This document shows, one piece after another, positions 10,860 to 21,329 of a DNA stretch of 64,000 bases. Under the pieces are notes generated by a model that worked only from the letters and a program-made list of their open reading frames with translations, did no database searches and was not told where the DNA came from. Location of the stretch: assembly GCA_950022655.1 (NCBI GenBank), contig OX465582.1, positions 89,247,801 through 89,311,800 on the forward strand. The letters run 5' to 3'. This DNA comes from Alentia gelatinosa. Lineage: Eukaryota; Annelida; Polychaeta; Phyllodocida; Polynoidae. Position 1 is the first letter of the stretch. Each line of letters begins with the position of its first letter. Position numbers and translations under genes: made by a program.

Positions 10860-11460
10860 GCTAGTCTATGGCAGGGCGTACCCAGTACGCCCAGTCCCAG
10901 ACTGGAGGTACCTGGTATGCCCAGTCGCAGGCATTTTTTTTTTAATATAATGCATTTTTGATATTTGGTGAAAAGATTTTCTCTGTCTACTGAACTAGAC
11001 CCTGTTCCGCTTCCCCATGGAGGTGTGGGTATGGGGTCTGCAGTTCTGTTCCAGAATTCTGTAGTTTTTTTTTTTTTATATTTGATATTTGATACGACTT
11101 AGTCTCAGACTATAGCGCCAGATCCACTAAGGCGATTTTCCATGCGAATTTGGGTTCGCAGCCGTTCGCAGACGTTCGCATGGACATGTGAATGCCTTGC
11201 GACAATATTCAATATATTGAATATCATCGCATGGGATTCGCACAGTCGCATGGATCGCTGACGCATTCGCTTGGTCGCCTTAGTGGATCTGGCGCTTAAG
11301 CGTGCCTAGGTACCTCCAGCCGCAAGCTCTAAAGTCAGAAGGGGGGTCGTTCACACACATTTTTGCGTGTACCTTGCGACTGGGCGTACCTCCAGTTTCA
11401 AGCGCGGTACCTCCAGTCTCAGACTAGAGGTACCCACTCGCAAGCCCCCCTCCCCTATTT
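10860..11460. mobile_element. GGTACCTCCAGTC palindrome element with nested MITE
   Basis: Copies of a palindromic word appear at 10880-10910 (CCAGTCCCAGACTGG) and 11396-11424 (GGTACCTCCAGTCTCAGAC followed by its inverse). The same word occurs at 63.81 and 63.95 kb. Between them lies a complete MITE (11116-11295). The unit's repeated GGTACC and CAGTCTCAGACTG suggest a foldback-type element. Confidence 0.5.
11116..11297. mobile_element. MITE, family H, central palindrome
   Basis: Terminal inverted repeats are GCGCCAGATCCACTAAGGCG (from 11116) and its inverse CGCCTTAGTGGATCTGGCGC (to 11295). TTCGCA words recur in direct and inverse form, and the centre holds ATTCAATATATTGAAT, a perfect palindrome. 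CCACTAAGGCGATTTT resembles the ends of the elements at 17.3 and 28.2 kb. Non-coding. Confidence 0.8.
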
Positions 11461-11900
11461 GTACATTGTGAACAGCCCTTAAGGAAATAACAGATATCGG
11501 TAAGCGGAAATCTCTGCTTGTTAATTAAGTAGTCAGACAATGTCGTCTTCGTGCTGGACCACCTTCCCGTTGACACACGATCCTCTGCCGTCCCCAGAGG
11601 CATTCTACACAATAATTGCCTTTCCTGAGTCTCAGCGATTACTTCTTCACACAGTCGATATGAGATCGCATATCAACAAATAGGTGATTTCTCAACAGAG
11701 ACATTAGCTCATAGAGATATTAGCTCATGAATCCAATAAATCACTAATATGTGGAGGGTAGTTCCCCTGTTGTTTGCAGTTTTAGCAGGCCTTATTCTAC
11801 ATACAGTAATAATTCTGCTTGGTAGTTTCCTTATGATTCAAGTCTAAGTACGTTATGTCCGAATTCAGGGGTCTGATTTTTTGCCTTGTTTATTGTTATA
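11461..11900. other. No gene seen
   Basis: No motif-bearing ORF and no repeat relationship noticed. Confidence 0.4.
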
Positions 11901-11904
11901 TGCA

Positions 11905-12250
11905 TTTACTATATACCCATGCCGTATATACTGTAAATACGTACCGTTTTGGCATATGACGTAAAAATACTGTACGGACCAGTGGTCCGTACACCAAAAT
12001 ACGGACTACCTACCCATACACATTTATTAAAATTTTGGTTGTTAATAAAGATGAAATTGATTTTTTTTTAAATTTCGGGTATATAGTAAATATATAACGT
12101 CCAACCATGCTTGTACAAGTCACAGAATTCGATGCTAATTTACCGTTTGTAAGGAACTCGGCGTAAACGCCTCGGTCCGTACGTACCGTAAATTATCATC
12201 TCGTTCTGTGACTTGTACAGCATGGTCAGGACGTTCTATATAAGTATGGC
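11905..12250. mobile_element. Palindromic element, family C
   Basis: Leader with ACGTAAAAATACTGTACGGACC, TTTCGGGTATATAG, then a palindrome (about 12084-12244) with arms TATATAACGTCC and GGACGTTCTATATA, CTTGTACAAGTCACAGAA and TTCTGTGACTTGTACAG, and centre GGAACTCGGCGTAAACGCC. One of the best preserved copies of the family. Confidence 0.7.
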
Positions 12251-12520
12251 CGTATGTCTTCGGAACACTACCTACTGCTCTGGGTGCAGTACAAATTATA
12301 TCCGCATATGTTATGGATCTATGTTTTAATAAATGAATTTTTTTCGGGTTTTTTTGGTTGATGATAAAAAGAAAATGTAGTGACTGAGCCGTAATGATGT
12401 CATTCTCAGCCTTTGTATTATGAATACGTGCCTCTGCCTCCGGCGTTGAGACGTATTTATGTTATTCTAAAAAACTCGAATGTTCCTCCCTGCAGGCACA
12501 GTAACCCCGTTTTCTCTTAT
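12251..12520. other. No gene seen
   Basis: No recognised gene or repeat family. Confidence 0.4.
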
Positions 12521-12795
12521 TTATCTCACCTCTTAACATTGCAATTCGTATCCAACGCCGGTTGACTATTTAGGAAAAACACTCAATGAGGGATTATGTC
12601 ACAAATATTAGCCCATTAGTCAATGTGAACGCTGAGATAAGTTCAGAAACCTATTCAAGTTTAGGGTCAAAGCTCGATCCCAAATACGTTTGAATTGCTA
12701 CATAATTCATGCGGCTTCGCCTTGTGAACTACTACGTGATTCAAACTTGATGGGATACAAGCTCTGACCCTAACCTTTCATAGGTTTCCTCTATA
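12521..12795 (-). mobile_element. Palindrome/core element, family E
   Basis: Bounded by TTATCTCACC (12521) and TTTCCTCTATA (ends 12795), the same ends as the copies at 18154-18425 and 59021-59316. Read on the minus strand it has a palindrome with arms AGTTTAGGGTC / GACCCTAAAC and a loop GGCGAAGCC, then a core starting TATCTCA or CTCAGCG and ending GGTGAGATAA. No target-site duplication is evident. No coding capacity. Confidence 0.75.
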
Positions 12796-12979
12796 AACTA
12801 AAGCCTTCTATTTCAGATTCCATATAATTCCAATGAATTCAAATCTGATCCTGTTGCGATTCCTGGCTCTGACTATCTTGCCTTGTTTGCTACAGTTCCT
12901 CTCAACCTCCTTTGAAGGAGAGTCATTGTCTAATTTCCAGTGTTATTTTTCTGTCATTCCTTTCAAGCCTCGAAGCCAC

Positions 12980-13150
12980 GGCGGCCATTTTGTCACGTGA
13001 CGTCTCACTAGGAGGCCGCCATTTTGTCACGTGTTATGATAACAGCTGGTTCCCGACGTGTTCGCCTCTGGGGAGTGTGTTTTTAAAAACACCAGCGTCT
13101 CCTGGTTCACTACCACGCCACGGCGTGCTGGTTGTGTGACGTCACGTGCT
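12980..13150. promoter_or_regulatory. Possible regulatory cluster: YY1-like, E-box and CRE
   Basis: GGCCATTTTGTCACGTG (12983-12999) and GCCGCCATTTTGTCACGTG (13015-13033) combine a YY1-type CCGCCATTTTG with the E-box CACGTG. A perfect CRE, TGACGTCA (13137-13144), overlaps another CACGTG (13143-13148). Such clustering is common in metazoan promoters. No gene is recognised on either side, so this is a suggestion only. Confidence 0.3.
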
Positions 13151-13218
13151 GTTTGTTGTTCACCACTAATTGTATGAGATGCACTGAGATTTGGGATGGA
13201 TTGAAGGGTGAGAAGAGC

Positions 13219-13775
13219 AGGCTTCGTACAGAGCATGGAAAAGCTTATTATCATGCTTTTAGGTTTTCCAGGCCTGGAAAAGCCTGGAATTCTTACAGAG
13301 AGCCTGGAAAAACCTGGAAAATCTAGATTTGCATAAAAACAATTCATTTTAGTCTATGAAATTCTGGTCATTATTAGCTTTCCTTAACTACGGTACCTGA
13401 CTCCCTGTGGAATTTCAGTGACTTAGATTCAATATTTCCAAAAATCCTTTATTTGACCATTTATATTTAATTGCTAATAACATAGATTGCTTTTGATTAT
13501 TTGTCTTCATATTCAAAAGTGAAAAAAAAGAAGAATTATGAAGATATCTATCCCACACCACTGAAATTACAAAGGTGGTAAGGAAGATAAAGAGAATTTG
13601 AACTATATTTGGTGATGAATCATACATGGTTTTACAAAGAGTGACCATATATATACCCTTCAGAAAACAAACAATGACTGTTTCTACTAGCAAGAAGGTA
13701 TTCTTCACATTGTTATGTCCCTAGAAACAAAACATTAAAGCCTGGAAAAAACCCTGGAGTCTTATTTGGCAATCT
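13219..13775. mobile_element. TTCGTACA-ended MITE, copy 1
   Basis: Homologous over its length to the better preserved copy at 21454-21976. Shared words are TTCGTACAGAGC, TTTTCCAGGCCTGGAAAAG, ACGGTACCTGACT, CAAAAATCCTTTATTTGAC, GAAGATATCTATCCCA and TTTGGTGATGAATCA. Both ends are rich in CCTGGAAAA. The minus frame of 97 codons inside it (13415-13708) is not conserved as an ORF in the other copy and is not called. Confidence 0.7.
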
Positions 13776-13859
13776 GGAAGGGAGAGGGCTGCCTTAGATC
13801 TTTCACGGTGAAAAGGCTGGATTATTGTGCTACATGTGTTTAGACATAGTTTATCATTA

Positions 13860-14015
13860 TGCCTGATTCCCACTAGGCGATTTTGGGCCATGTGCATGTC
13901 TTCAGTCAGCGACTATGTGCACAAATTTCTAGGGGTCTCCGATGATTCTGTTGGTCATGGAATAAGTCGGTTGGTGATGGCCCTATTGCATGATCCTTAC
14001 GTAATTTATCGGTGA
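13860..14015. repeat. MITE fragment, family H
   Basis: Left end GATTCCCACTAGGCGATTTT followed by GGCCATGTGCA, TTCAGTCAGCGACTATG and CACAAATTTCTAGG matches 17300-17370. The right half is not recognisable. Confidence 0.55.
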
Positions 14016-14144
14016 CTACTTCAGTTACAAGGCTGTTTCCATTCACCGATCTGACGTCGGTATACCAAAAAGATCAATCGGGGGTTCCCAGCTGGTGCTG
14101 TATTATTGGCCAATGGGAACTGGCCTATAATACTGCGGGACCCA

Positions 14145-14448
14145 GGTCACTCTCCCAGCAGTTCTTTCGCATTGCTAGTGCTTGTTAATCTCTGTCTCAA
14201 CCCAGTGATGCCATACGCTGGTTCCTTGGGTATCCACTAAAGACAGTGGGAACCAGCCAACATTTCAGATTCAAAACAAGGCAACTGTCAAAAGTTATGA
14301 AACTCAAACAACTCATATATCATGAGTTTGGAAATATGAGATTTGTTAAATGAGCTTCACAGACAACGCAGCTTTTATCAGCTCTAAACCACTTTATACT
14401 GTGAATCAATATTTGATTAGACTGCCCCTTTAAGTGAGCACATGTGTT
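14145..14448 (-). mobile_element. Family D repeat
   Basis: Full-length relative, in inverse orientation, of 51778-52076. Shared words (this strand) are CTCTCCCAGCAG, TTAATCTCTGTCTCAACCCA, CCAACATTTCAGATTC, AACTGTCAAAAGT, ATGAAACTCAAACAACTCATAT and AGTGAGCACATGTGTT. The CTCCCAGCAGATC end recurs about eight times in the window. Non-coding. Confidence 0.75.
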
Positions 14449-15115
14449 TTGTTGACAAACAAAACCCTGCAACATATGAGATACTTCCCACTGAAGAAAG
14501 CAATCCCTTTGACTATCTCTGATTTTACATCACAAATAACAGAAATGAGTCATTTACCATATAAATATGTGCATCTCTATCTACAAGTAGAGCACAAAAT
14601 ACTGCCCAAAGCGCTAAGATTTTAGGATATATGAAAAACTTGGCGAATGGGACAGATTCTGTAACAAACAGGCAGGTTGAGGCAGATAAACAATGACGTA
14701 TGATAGTGTACTCCCTTGTCTAGATGGTATAATACCCATTCTCCATCACCTATGAGAAGCCTAGTTTGTGTATTATCCAGCCATTAAAAGGCTACGATGA
14801 GTTGTATATGAAACAAAGGTTAAGCGACACTTTGTATACCGAAACCCAGTAGGCCTGACAATGAAAACCAGCTGACATGCTACCAGCTGATGTCATCGGC
14901 CTCTTTGTTGACATGTAAATCCACTGAAATCAAATCATTTGTATAAACAATCTCCTAATGTCAATAAAGAAATGATTGAAAAAGAAAAGATATACAAGCG
15001 GCCAGAGGAAGTAGAGCACAGAATCTCTTCTATGAGAGTGTACCCGGATGTTGGGTGTAAATGTCGTCTGCAGCGTGGTTCGGGTTTGACCAGGCAGGGG
15101 GCGCTGTGAGAGTGA
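14449..15115. other. No gene seen
   Basis: No motif-bearing ORF and no repeat relationship noticed. Confidence 0.4.
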
Positions 15116-15118
15116 TTT

Positions 15119-15533
15119 ACCGGTGTGATGCGAAAATCGGTTACCTTGCGAAACTCTGCTTTTATCGCCCATGAGCATGCGCAGTGATGAATTTGACGAT
15201 TGGAGAGTGCGGAAATCATCGGGCGCTCCCATCCTAGTTTGTACCACTCTCCTCCCAGATCTTTCGTGGCACTAGTGCAATCATCGATTTACGTTTCGGC
15301 CATCAAGCGATAATAACAGAAAGCTAGGGTCTCCGAAAATGGCAAAACCCTTTGCCAGCTAGAGCCTCGTTTGGGTTTGAACATTCCGCTCCTGAGAATT
15401 CTGCTATGTTTTCCGAGGCTCCAGAATAGTCCGTGAAATGTGAGAGCAAGAACGTCTTTACACGCATGCGCGAGTAGAGTGGGCGATAAAAGCGGAATTT
15501 CGCAAGGTAACCGATTTTCGCATCACACCGGCC
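15119..15533. mobile_element. MITE with ~60-bp inverted ends
   Basis: Left end CCGGTGTGATGCGAAAATCG, GGTTACCTTGCGAAA, GCTTTTATCGCCCA (15120-15175) is repeated inverted at 15475-15533. The interior includes CTCCTCCCAGATCTTTCGTG (family D word). No protein coding potential. Confidence 0.8.
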
Positions 15534-15820
15534 ATAAAGCAGACGACTTTAATCCTAATGTTCTCTTAGCTTCTCCTGGAGCTGTCAGAATGTGAGATGA
15601 CAGGCTTTTCTTTTCTTTTCTTTTCTTCAAGATTTATGTATTGGGTCTGATATGCAGTACAAATAGATTTTACACAGTTTTATATAGGAGTTGTACCACC
15701 TTGATGGCCCAATAAAGGGGCAGTTGTCTCAATTGCAGTGGATTGATCATAGAATACGGTTCGGTATAGTTATGTGTCTGTGTGTTTGTACTGGGAAAGG
15801 TTCAATATCCTCCGAGAAAT
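15534..15820. other. No gene; short TTTTC repeat
   Basis: A TCTTTTCTTTTC run is found at 15606-15627. Nothing else recognised. Confidence 0.4.
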
Positions 15821-16228
15821 GAATACATAGACAATAATCGATGGTTTTGTGGACAGGCGGCCGTAAACCACGAGGGGTTTACGCGTAGTAATACACGAGC
15901 GATAGCGAGTGTATCACGACGTCAACCTCTAGTGGTTTACAGAGCCGCCTGTCCACATAACCTTCGTTTGTTGCATATATTATTCAGCTTTTCCAATAGA
16001 TGAAACCCAGTAATTGTCATATTAAAGGTTATAACAATAGGGACTATTTCTTTGCTCTATAGCACAAAGGGACAAATTTTCCCATATACCATGGTTTTGA
16101 GGCCGTATACCACAGGTTTGAATCCTAATACCACAGTTATGGTATCTGACAGGTTTTATATACTGGGTCGTGGTTTACTGAGTCCCCATACACTTTCAAT
16201 AGGATCTTTGTATACGATTGATAATAAA
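15821..16228 (+). mobile_element. Palindrome/core element, family A
   Basis: Best preserved copy of the family. The palindrome has outer arms GGTTTTGTGGACAGGCGGC and GCCGCCTGTCCACATAACC, inner arms GTAAACCAC / GTGGTTTAC, and the loop CGAGCGATAGCGAG (15896-15909). The core opens ATATTATTCAGCTTTTCC and closes TTGATAATAAA. Words TTTGCTCTATAGC, AAAGGGAC, GGCCGTATACCACAG and CACAGTTATGGTATCTG are shared with copies at 8.3 and 54.8 kb. Confidence 0.8.
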
Positions 16229-16370
16229 TTAGTTTGTACCAGGTACAATATCAAAGGATATGCCATCTCAAAAGTGTCTTTACCTACATATCTATAATCA
16301 ACGGTTCACTCAGTCATAGAGCAATACATCCCAGTTCTTAGTTAAGTGCTTAACCTTGCCTCATATCGTT

Positions 16371-16692
16371 AAAGCCGGATGCCCATCTACCGATTTAGGG
16401 TTGAACGATTAGTTCCCAAATCGTTTAGGAGTCGGTCGCCTTGTCGCAGGCAAATTACGTAACGTCTCGCTCGATCCACACACTGATAAAATCGGTGTAT
16501 GGTCCACTAATCGCTGGGGGAGGGCAAAAAACAAAGAAACCGAGTGTTCACTAATCGCTGGGTAGCCTTGCCTAGCTGTCCTATATCTACCAACTCTGTT
16601 AGGATGGCTCGGCTGAGACAAATTACCCTCCGTTTGTCGCCGACAAACGTACATAAATGTTCCGAAATCGGTAGATAGGCATTGGGCTTTAG
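16371..16692. mobile_element. MITE with ~26-bp inverted ends
   Basis: Left AAAGCCGGATGCCCATCTACCGATTT and right AAATCGGTAGATAGGCATTGGGCTTT are inverse copies with few mismatches. CACTAATCGCTGGG occurs twice in the interior (about 16503 and 16550). Non-coding. Confidence 0.8.
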
Positions 16693-17295
16693 CATTTACA
16701 CCTAACGTTATGTCATATTTATGTCAGTTTACCGCCACAAGTCGATTTATAAATTAATCATGAACAACAGAGAGAATCTTTCTTCATATTTGCAGCATTC
16801 AGATGCATGTGCCTGATATTGCGAATACGTATCCTTTATGAGAGAATTATACCGTTTTTAGGTGTTTGATGTAGTGGACTTTGCTAGTAGGAGAAAAACA
16901 GCATGCTGATGCAACATCAAATGATAATCTGCATTATTTTGCATGGATTTAACTATCATTAATCCATCCTAGATTAAATACGTCAGATATACAGCACGAG
17001 CGTGCTATAAACCAAAGATGAGAGATTATATGGTGTCAAGTGTTGATTTTTGCTCGAGAGAACATCAATGTAAGGTTGAATCAGAATAAAAATAAAATAA
17101 AAACACAAAAAACACGTGAGGCTCAGATATCCATCAAATGGTGTCACAAAAATATGACGTAGCAGACTTGTGACACAAGATTTAGTTTCAAAATGTGTTT
17201 CATTTCAGGGCTTTAAAAGGTTCATTAATGTTCTGGTTTTATAGGGCCGAATTATACTCCAATCCTGACCTGAGGTCTCTCTGGCTTGACGCCTT
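16693..17295. other. No gene seen
   Basis: No motif-bearing ORF and no repeat family recognised. Confidence 0.4.
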
Positions 17296-17297
17296 AT

Positions 17298-17638
17298 GCC
17301 CAATTCCCACTAGGCGATTTTAGGGCATGTACGGGGCTTCAGTCAGTGACTATGAGCACAAAGTTCTAGGAATCTCCCATGTCGCTAAGTGGGAACGCAA
17401 AATTGCAAAATCATCGGCAACTCTTGCACTACCCCATGTGGTGCATACATGAGTCGTCGACTCAAGCCCATCCCAAAAAGGCCCTGGTCTCTTGCAATTA
17501 AATTTCAAACATTTTTTTAATTTTCGGGCAGCTAGTCGCTGACTCTGCCCTACCACCCCACTATGCAACTAGCATCTCCTGGCGACTATGCCAAGCACCA
17601 GTCTCTTGGGCAAAAATCTCCTAGTGGGAATCGGCCTT
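17298..17638. mobile_element. MITE, family H
   Basis: Terminal inverted repeats: CCCAATTCCCACTAGGCGAT at the left and its relative AAATCTCCTAGTGGGAATCG at the right. Internal GTCAGTGACTATG and its inverse TAGTCGCTGAC form a second inverted layer, and TTTCAAACATTTTTTTAA lies where related elements carry a CAAACATGTTTG palindrome. Non-coding. Confidence 0.75.
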
Positions 17639-18153
17639 TATAGTCTTCTCTGAAATTATGACCCCTCCTAGTCTCCTCCTGGTGGCCACCTGACGCACAC
17701 AAAAGGGGTGCGTCTGGTCTAGCGTTATGTCACTCGGTATTAAATTGCGCGCCCCCAGTGGTCATCGGTGGTTAAATCAAGGGAATTTCAATGGAGCAGC
17801 AATGAACCACCACACCCGTCAAACATCAGTTATGTGCCAGATTTAAGTCCTGGATAGAGAGTGGGACTGATTTCAGACACTAATATACAGTTTTAGATAA
17901 TCCCTTCTTGATATATTTACAACTTGTCACCTTATATATTGATATCTAGTGTGTGTTCTTATCATACATGTATCGTTCTTGCCGATAGCTAACAAATATG
18001 TCTATTTCGTATTTTGCAGGTATGTGAAGTGCGATTTGAATTACATAGAATTAAGGTGAGCTTTTTAATATTTCCCCAAGATATATATATTCATATATTC
18101 TATATGTATATATGTTATAAATGAATGGAAAAGGCTGACCATATAGTGTATAA
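17639..18153. other. No gene seen
   Basis: No motif-bearing ORF and no repeat relationship noticed. Confidence 0.4.
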
Positions 18154-18425
18154 TATAGAGGAAACCTATGAACGTTTAGGGTCAGAGCTCAGTTCCCATC
18201 GAGTTTGAATCGCGTAGTAATTCACAAGGCGAAGCCGTATGAACCACATAGCGATTTAAAAAAGATGGGATCGAGCTCTGACCCTAAACCTGAGTAACAT
18301 TAACTAATGGGCTAACATTTGTGATATAATCCCCCATTGGGTATTTTCCCTAAATACTCAACGGGCGTTGGATACGAGTTCCCAATTTTAGGTATATGAG
18401 GGGAAAAATACCAGGGGTGAGATAA
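18154..18425 (+). mobile_element. Palindrome/core element, family E
   Basis: Starts TATAGAGGAAACC and ends GGGGTGAGATAA, the inverse orientation of the copies at 12.52 and 59.02 kb. The palindrome has arms GTTTAGGGTCAGAGCTC / GAGCTCTGACCCTAAAC and loop AAGGCGAAGCC. The core carries a further hairpin around CCCATTGGGTATTTTCC and the closing text GAACTCG-type, GTTCCCAAT and AAAATACCAGGGGTGAGATAA. Confidence 0.75.
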
Positions 18426-19660
18426 ATAGCTGCAATTTGCTATAGTGGCCTAGACACAGGAAATCTTCCTACAGTCACCCAGTGATCTTTCTCATGGATG
18501 AAGCCCTCTGATTGGACGAAATACGTCACGTGACATTCATGGTTCATCCTCGCTATTTCATCCTGGTAAAAAATGACAGGTAGTAGTCCCTATTAAGGAC
18601 ATGCCTATGATAAATCCTCATTTGACAAAATGCTGTCGACTCGACTGTCTCTTTGATGGATCTTGTCTGGTTCTATCATTACGACACATAAATCACTGCA
18701 TGAATTACAGACATGAACTACAGTCAGATTGGTCAGAATACCCTCCATGATAGCGCACATTGGTAGCACTGGCACTATTCATCATGTTGCAGAAGAATCT
18801 AGCCTATGATTAGTGTACCCAATGAACTTGCATTGGTCATTGTGAAGAAATGCGAAGTATCCTGTTTGTGACCATACGATTCCTGGAAAGATGTAGGACA
18901 GATGGATAATGATCACTAGGGGTCGTTGCTCCTAGAAATGTGGGAAAAGCATTGCACCAGTAATCTCGTGTGGTATCGTTATTTTCATGTTGTATCGCTA
19001 CCTTTAAAACAACACATTTTCAGTGTCCTAGGTTCATCAGGTTTCTAATTAAATATAGATGGCAACATAGTTATGATGCGACCCGCAAAAGATCTGGGGC
19101 AACGCTGTTGACCTCGGATCATTATTCTGTGTTCCGCAAAATGTTGAGCAACGACCCCCAGGGGGAGCCACTTTGCCGCAGAGCAGGTGCTCTCCACTGA
19201 TGGAGGTAAAAAAGTAGGTCTTCGGCACTACTGGAGGTGCAAAAGTAGGTGAGTGATAATAGGCCACTGTCACAGTTCTAGCCTTTCTTACATATGTGTA
19301 TAGAGCCTTTCACGTGAAAACAAACATGTCCTGGGTTTCATCTTTAAGTCGTCTTAAACAGGGATGGGTGTAGAGAGACAACGAAGGCATTTTAAAACTT
19401 TTAGAGTCATTTGAGTTTCATAAAAACAACAAGCCACAGTACAGGAACTGCCCACCGAAAGATGGTCTCATGAACTAACAACGGCTCTGTACCCTATAGC
19501 ACTGGGGATGTTTCCTGCATTCTTAAGTAGATTAGCCTTCTCGAATTTTCCAAATCTCTTCCTGAAATTAAGGCCAATAATGTCAGCATCGCATTTCAAT
19601 CTTCTACGATTTAGTCAGCAACAATCGATAACTGCAGGACAATTTTATGTAACACTCGAG
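18426..19660. other. No gene seen
   Basis: The frames at 18970-19273 show no domain. TGGAGGT-AAAAGTAGGT words repeat at 19200-19250 and CTGGAGATGTGAAAGTAGGT occurs at 47918, a weak dispersed relation. Nothing else recognised. Confidence 0.4.
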
Positions 19661-19663
19661 ATA

Positions 19664-20320
19664 GGGGTGGGGAGGTAGCTCAGTGGATAAGGCACTGGAC
19701 TTGTGATCCCAAGGTTGTGGGTTTAAGTCCCATTGCAGCCACTCTTCTCCTTCATCCCCAGCAGTGGTAGATTTACTGCTATATCAAAGGCCAGTCCTTC
19801 TCATACCATGTCCATGTGGTGTGGTGTACAGCCACCTTTCTCCTTCACCCCCAGAAGTGGTAGATTTACTGCTATATCAAAGGCGAGTCCTTCTTATACC
19901 ATGTCTATGTGGTGTGGTGTGGTGTACAGCCACCTTTCTCCTTCATCCCCAGCAGTGGTAGATTTACTGCTATATCAAAGGCCAGTCTTTCTCATACCAT
20001 GTCTATGTGGTGTGGTGTACAGCCACCTTTCTCCTTCATCCCCAGAAGTGGTAGATTTACTGCTATATCAAAGGCCAATCCTTCTCATACCATGTTTATG
20101 TGGTGTGGTGTACAGCCACTTTTCTCCCAAACCCCAGTAAGTGGTAGATTTACTGCTATATCAAAGGCCAGTCCTTCTCATACCATGTCTATGCGGTGTG
20201 GTGTGCAGCCACCTTTCTCCTTCATCCCCAGCAGTGGTAGGTTTACTGCTACATCAAAGGCCAGTCCTTCTCATACCATGTCTATGTGGTGTGGTTACTA
20301 AATGAACTCTCGCCTCGGGA
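19664..20320 (+). mobile_element. tRNA-derived SINE with six 93-bp internal units
   Basis: A-box-like GTAGCTCAGTGGATAAGG (19674-19691) and B-box-like GGGTTTAAGTCCC. The central block CAGCCACCTTTCTCC to ATGTGGTGTGGTGTA is amplified six times, and the 3' part breaks off after AACTCTCGCCTCGGGA. Other SINE copies have one or two units, so amplification happened within this copy. ORFs of 130-135 codons here arise because 93 is divisible by three. Confidence 0.85.
19736..20298. repeat. 93-bp tandem repeat, six units, inside a SINE
   Basis: CAGCCAC recurs at 19736, 19829, 19927, 20020, 20113 and 20206. Spacing is 93 bp except the second unit (98 bp, an extra GTGGT). Each unit carries CCCCAGCAGTGGTAGATT, TACTGCTATATCAAAGGCC and TCATACCATGTCTATGTGG. 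Period divisible by 31 codons explains the long repetitive frames. Confidence 0.95.
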
Positions 20321-20613
20321 TGCAGTGTCCGGTCTGACTTCGAGTGGAGACAATTCGTCTTGATCATCTTCAGAACCGATCCATGCATTCTGACAGGAAT
20401 AGAACCACGGCACCCTTCATTTGCCGGTTCAAATTTTATGGTGTAGTAAAAGCATTACTTCAGACAGTAGCGACCAGGGAATAGGACAATTTCACAATCT
20501 ACATCGCCATCTGGTGGGAATTGTTGGCAGGTTCCTCATGGAGGGTTACTGCCCCCATGCTACATGCTTAGCATGCATGGCATGGCATGGAAACACGTAC
20601 CGTCAGGGGTATC
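20321..20613. other. No gene seen
   Basis: No motif or repeat relationship noticed. Confidence 0.4.
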
Positions 20614-20990
20614 TAAAGCCGGAGACACACCAAGCGAGTTACGGCAGCAGAAATTGGTGAGAATGTGCGATATTATTTTATATTAATGTCTCCCACCGTT
20701 AATGTAGCATCTCAGAAGCAATAATCAGGTGAAATATAAAATAATAGTTCACATACACGGCATTTTGTGTTGGCGATTCCTGAAATCGCCGCGTTTCTAG
20801 CTTGGTGTGTCTCCAGCATAAAGCCGGAGACACACCAAGCGAGAAACGCAGCGATATCGAGTATTACTTCTGAGAAGCTAAATTATCGGTGGGGGATATT
20901 ACTATGAAATAATATCGCACATTCATGCCAATTTCTGTTGGCGATTCTTGAGATCGCTGCCGTAACCCCCTTGGTGTGTCTCCGGCATTA
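20614..20990. mobile_element. Two MITE copies in inverted contact
   Basis: AAAGCCGGAGACACACCAAG begins at 20614 and again at 20819. Its inverse CTTGGTGTGTCTCC lies at 20800-20814 and 20972-20985. The second half is a near inverse of the first, sharing TTACGGCAGC, CAGAAATTGG, AATGTGCGATATTATTT, CACCG-TAAT and GAGAAACGC. So two ~170-200-bp elements abut in opposite orientation. Confidence 0.8.
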
Positions 20991-21036
20991 CTAACTTCAG
21001 GCTAGCGACATGGCGTCCACCGGATGGAGATGGTAC

Positions 21037-21329
21037 ACTAAAAAAGAAATCAAGAAGGTGTGATCAAATTTGTTGTTCTCCACGAGTTTAATGCAGAGTG
21101 ATTCAAACGAGGGGACAGCCGAGTGAATATCACTTAGCATTCAAACAAACAACAACTTTGACCAAAATGAGTTGCTTGCTGTATTAATCTCACCCCTTTA
21201 TACACTAAGTGAATGTACGATGCACAGGATATAGACCATGGAGAACGGACTGCAATGCTTGTAGAGGCATGGAGAACGAGTTCCCAATGTTAAGCCTATG
21301 GGACAAAAATACCAGGGTTGAGATAAAGG
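21037..21329 (+). mobile_element. Palindrome/core module, family F
   Basis: Palindrome with arms around GTTGTTCTCCACGAGTTT and AAACAACAACTTTGACC, inner GAGTGATTCAAACGAGG / GTGAATATCAC. The core opens TTAATCTCACCCC and closes CAATGTTAAGCC, TACCAGGGTTGAGATAAA, with TAGACCATGGAGAACGGACT inside. Modules at 50.0 and 50.3 kb are close relatives. Confidence 0.7.

Noticed and set aside
19733..20301. Repetitive ORFs of 130-135 codons
   Set aside because: They translate the 93-bp units of a SINE; period divisible by three keeps frames open.
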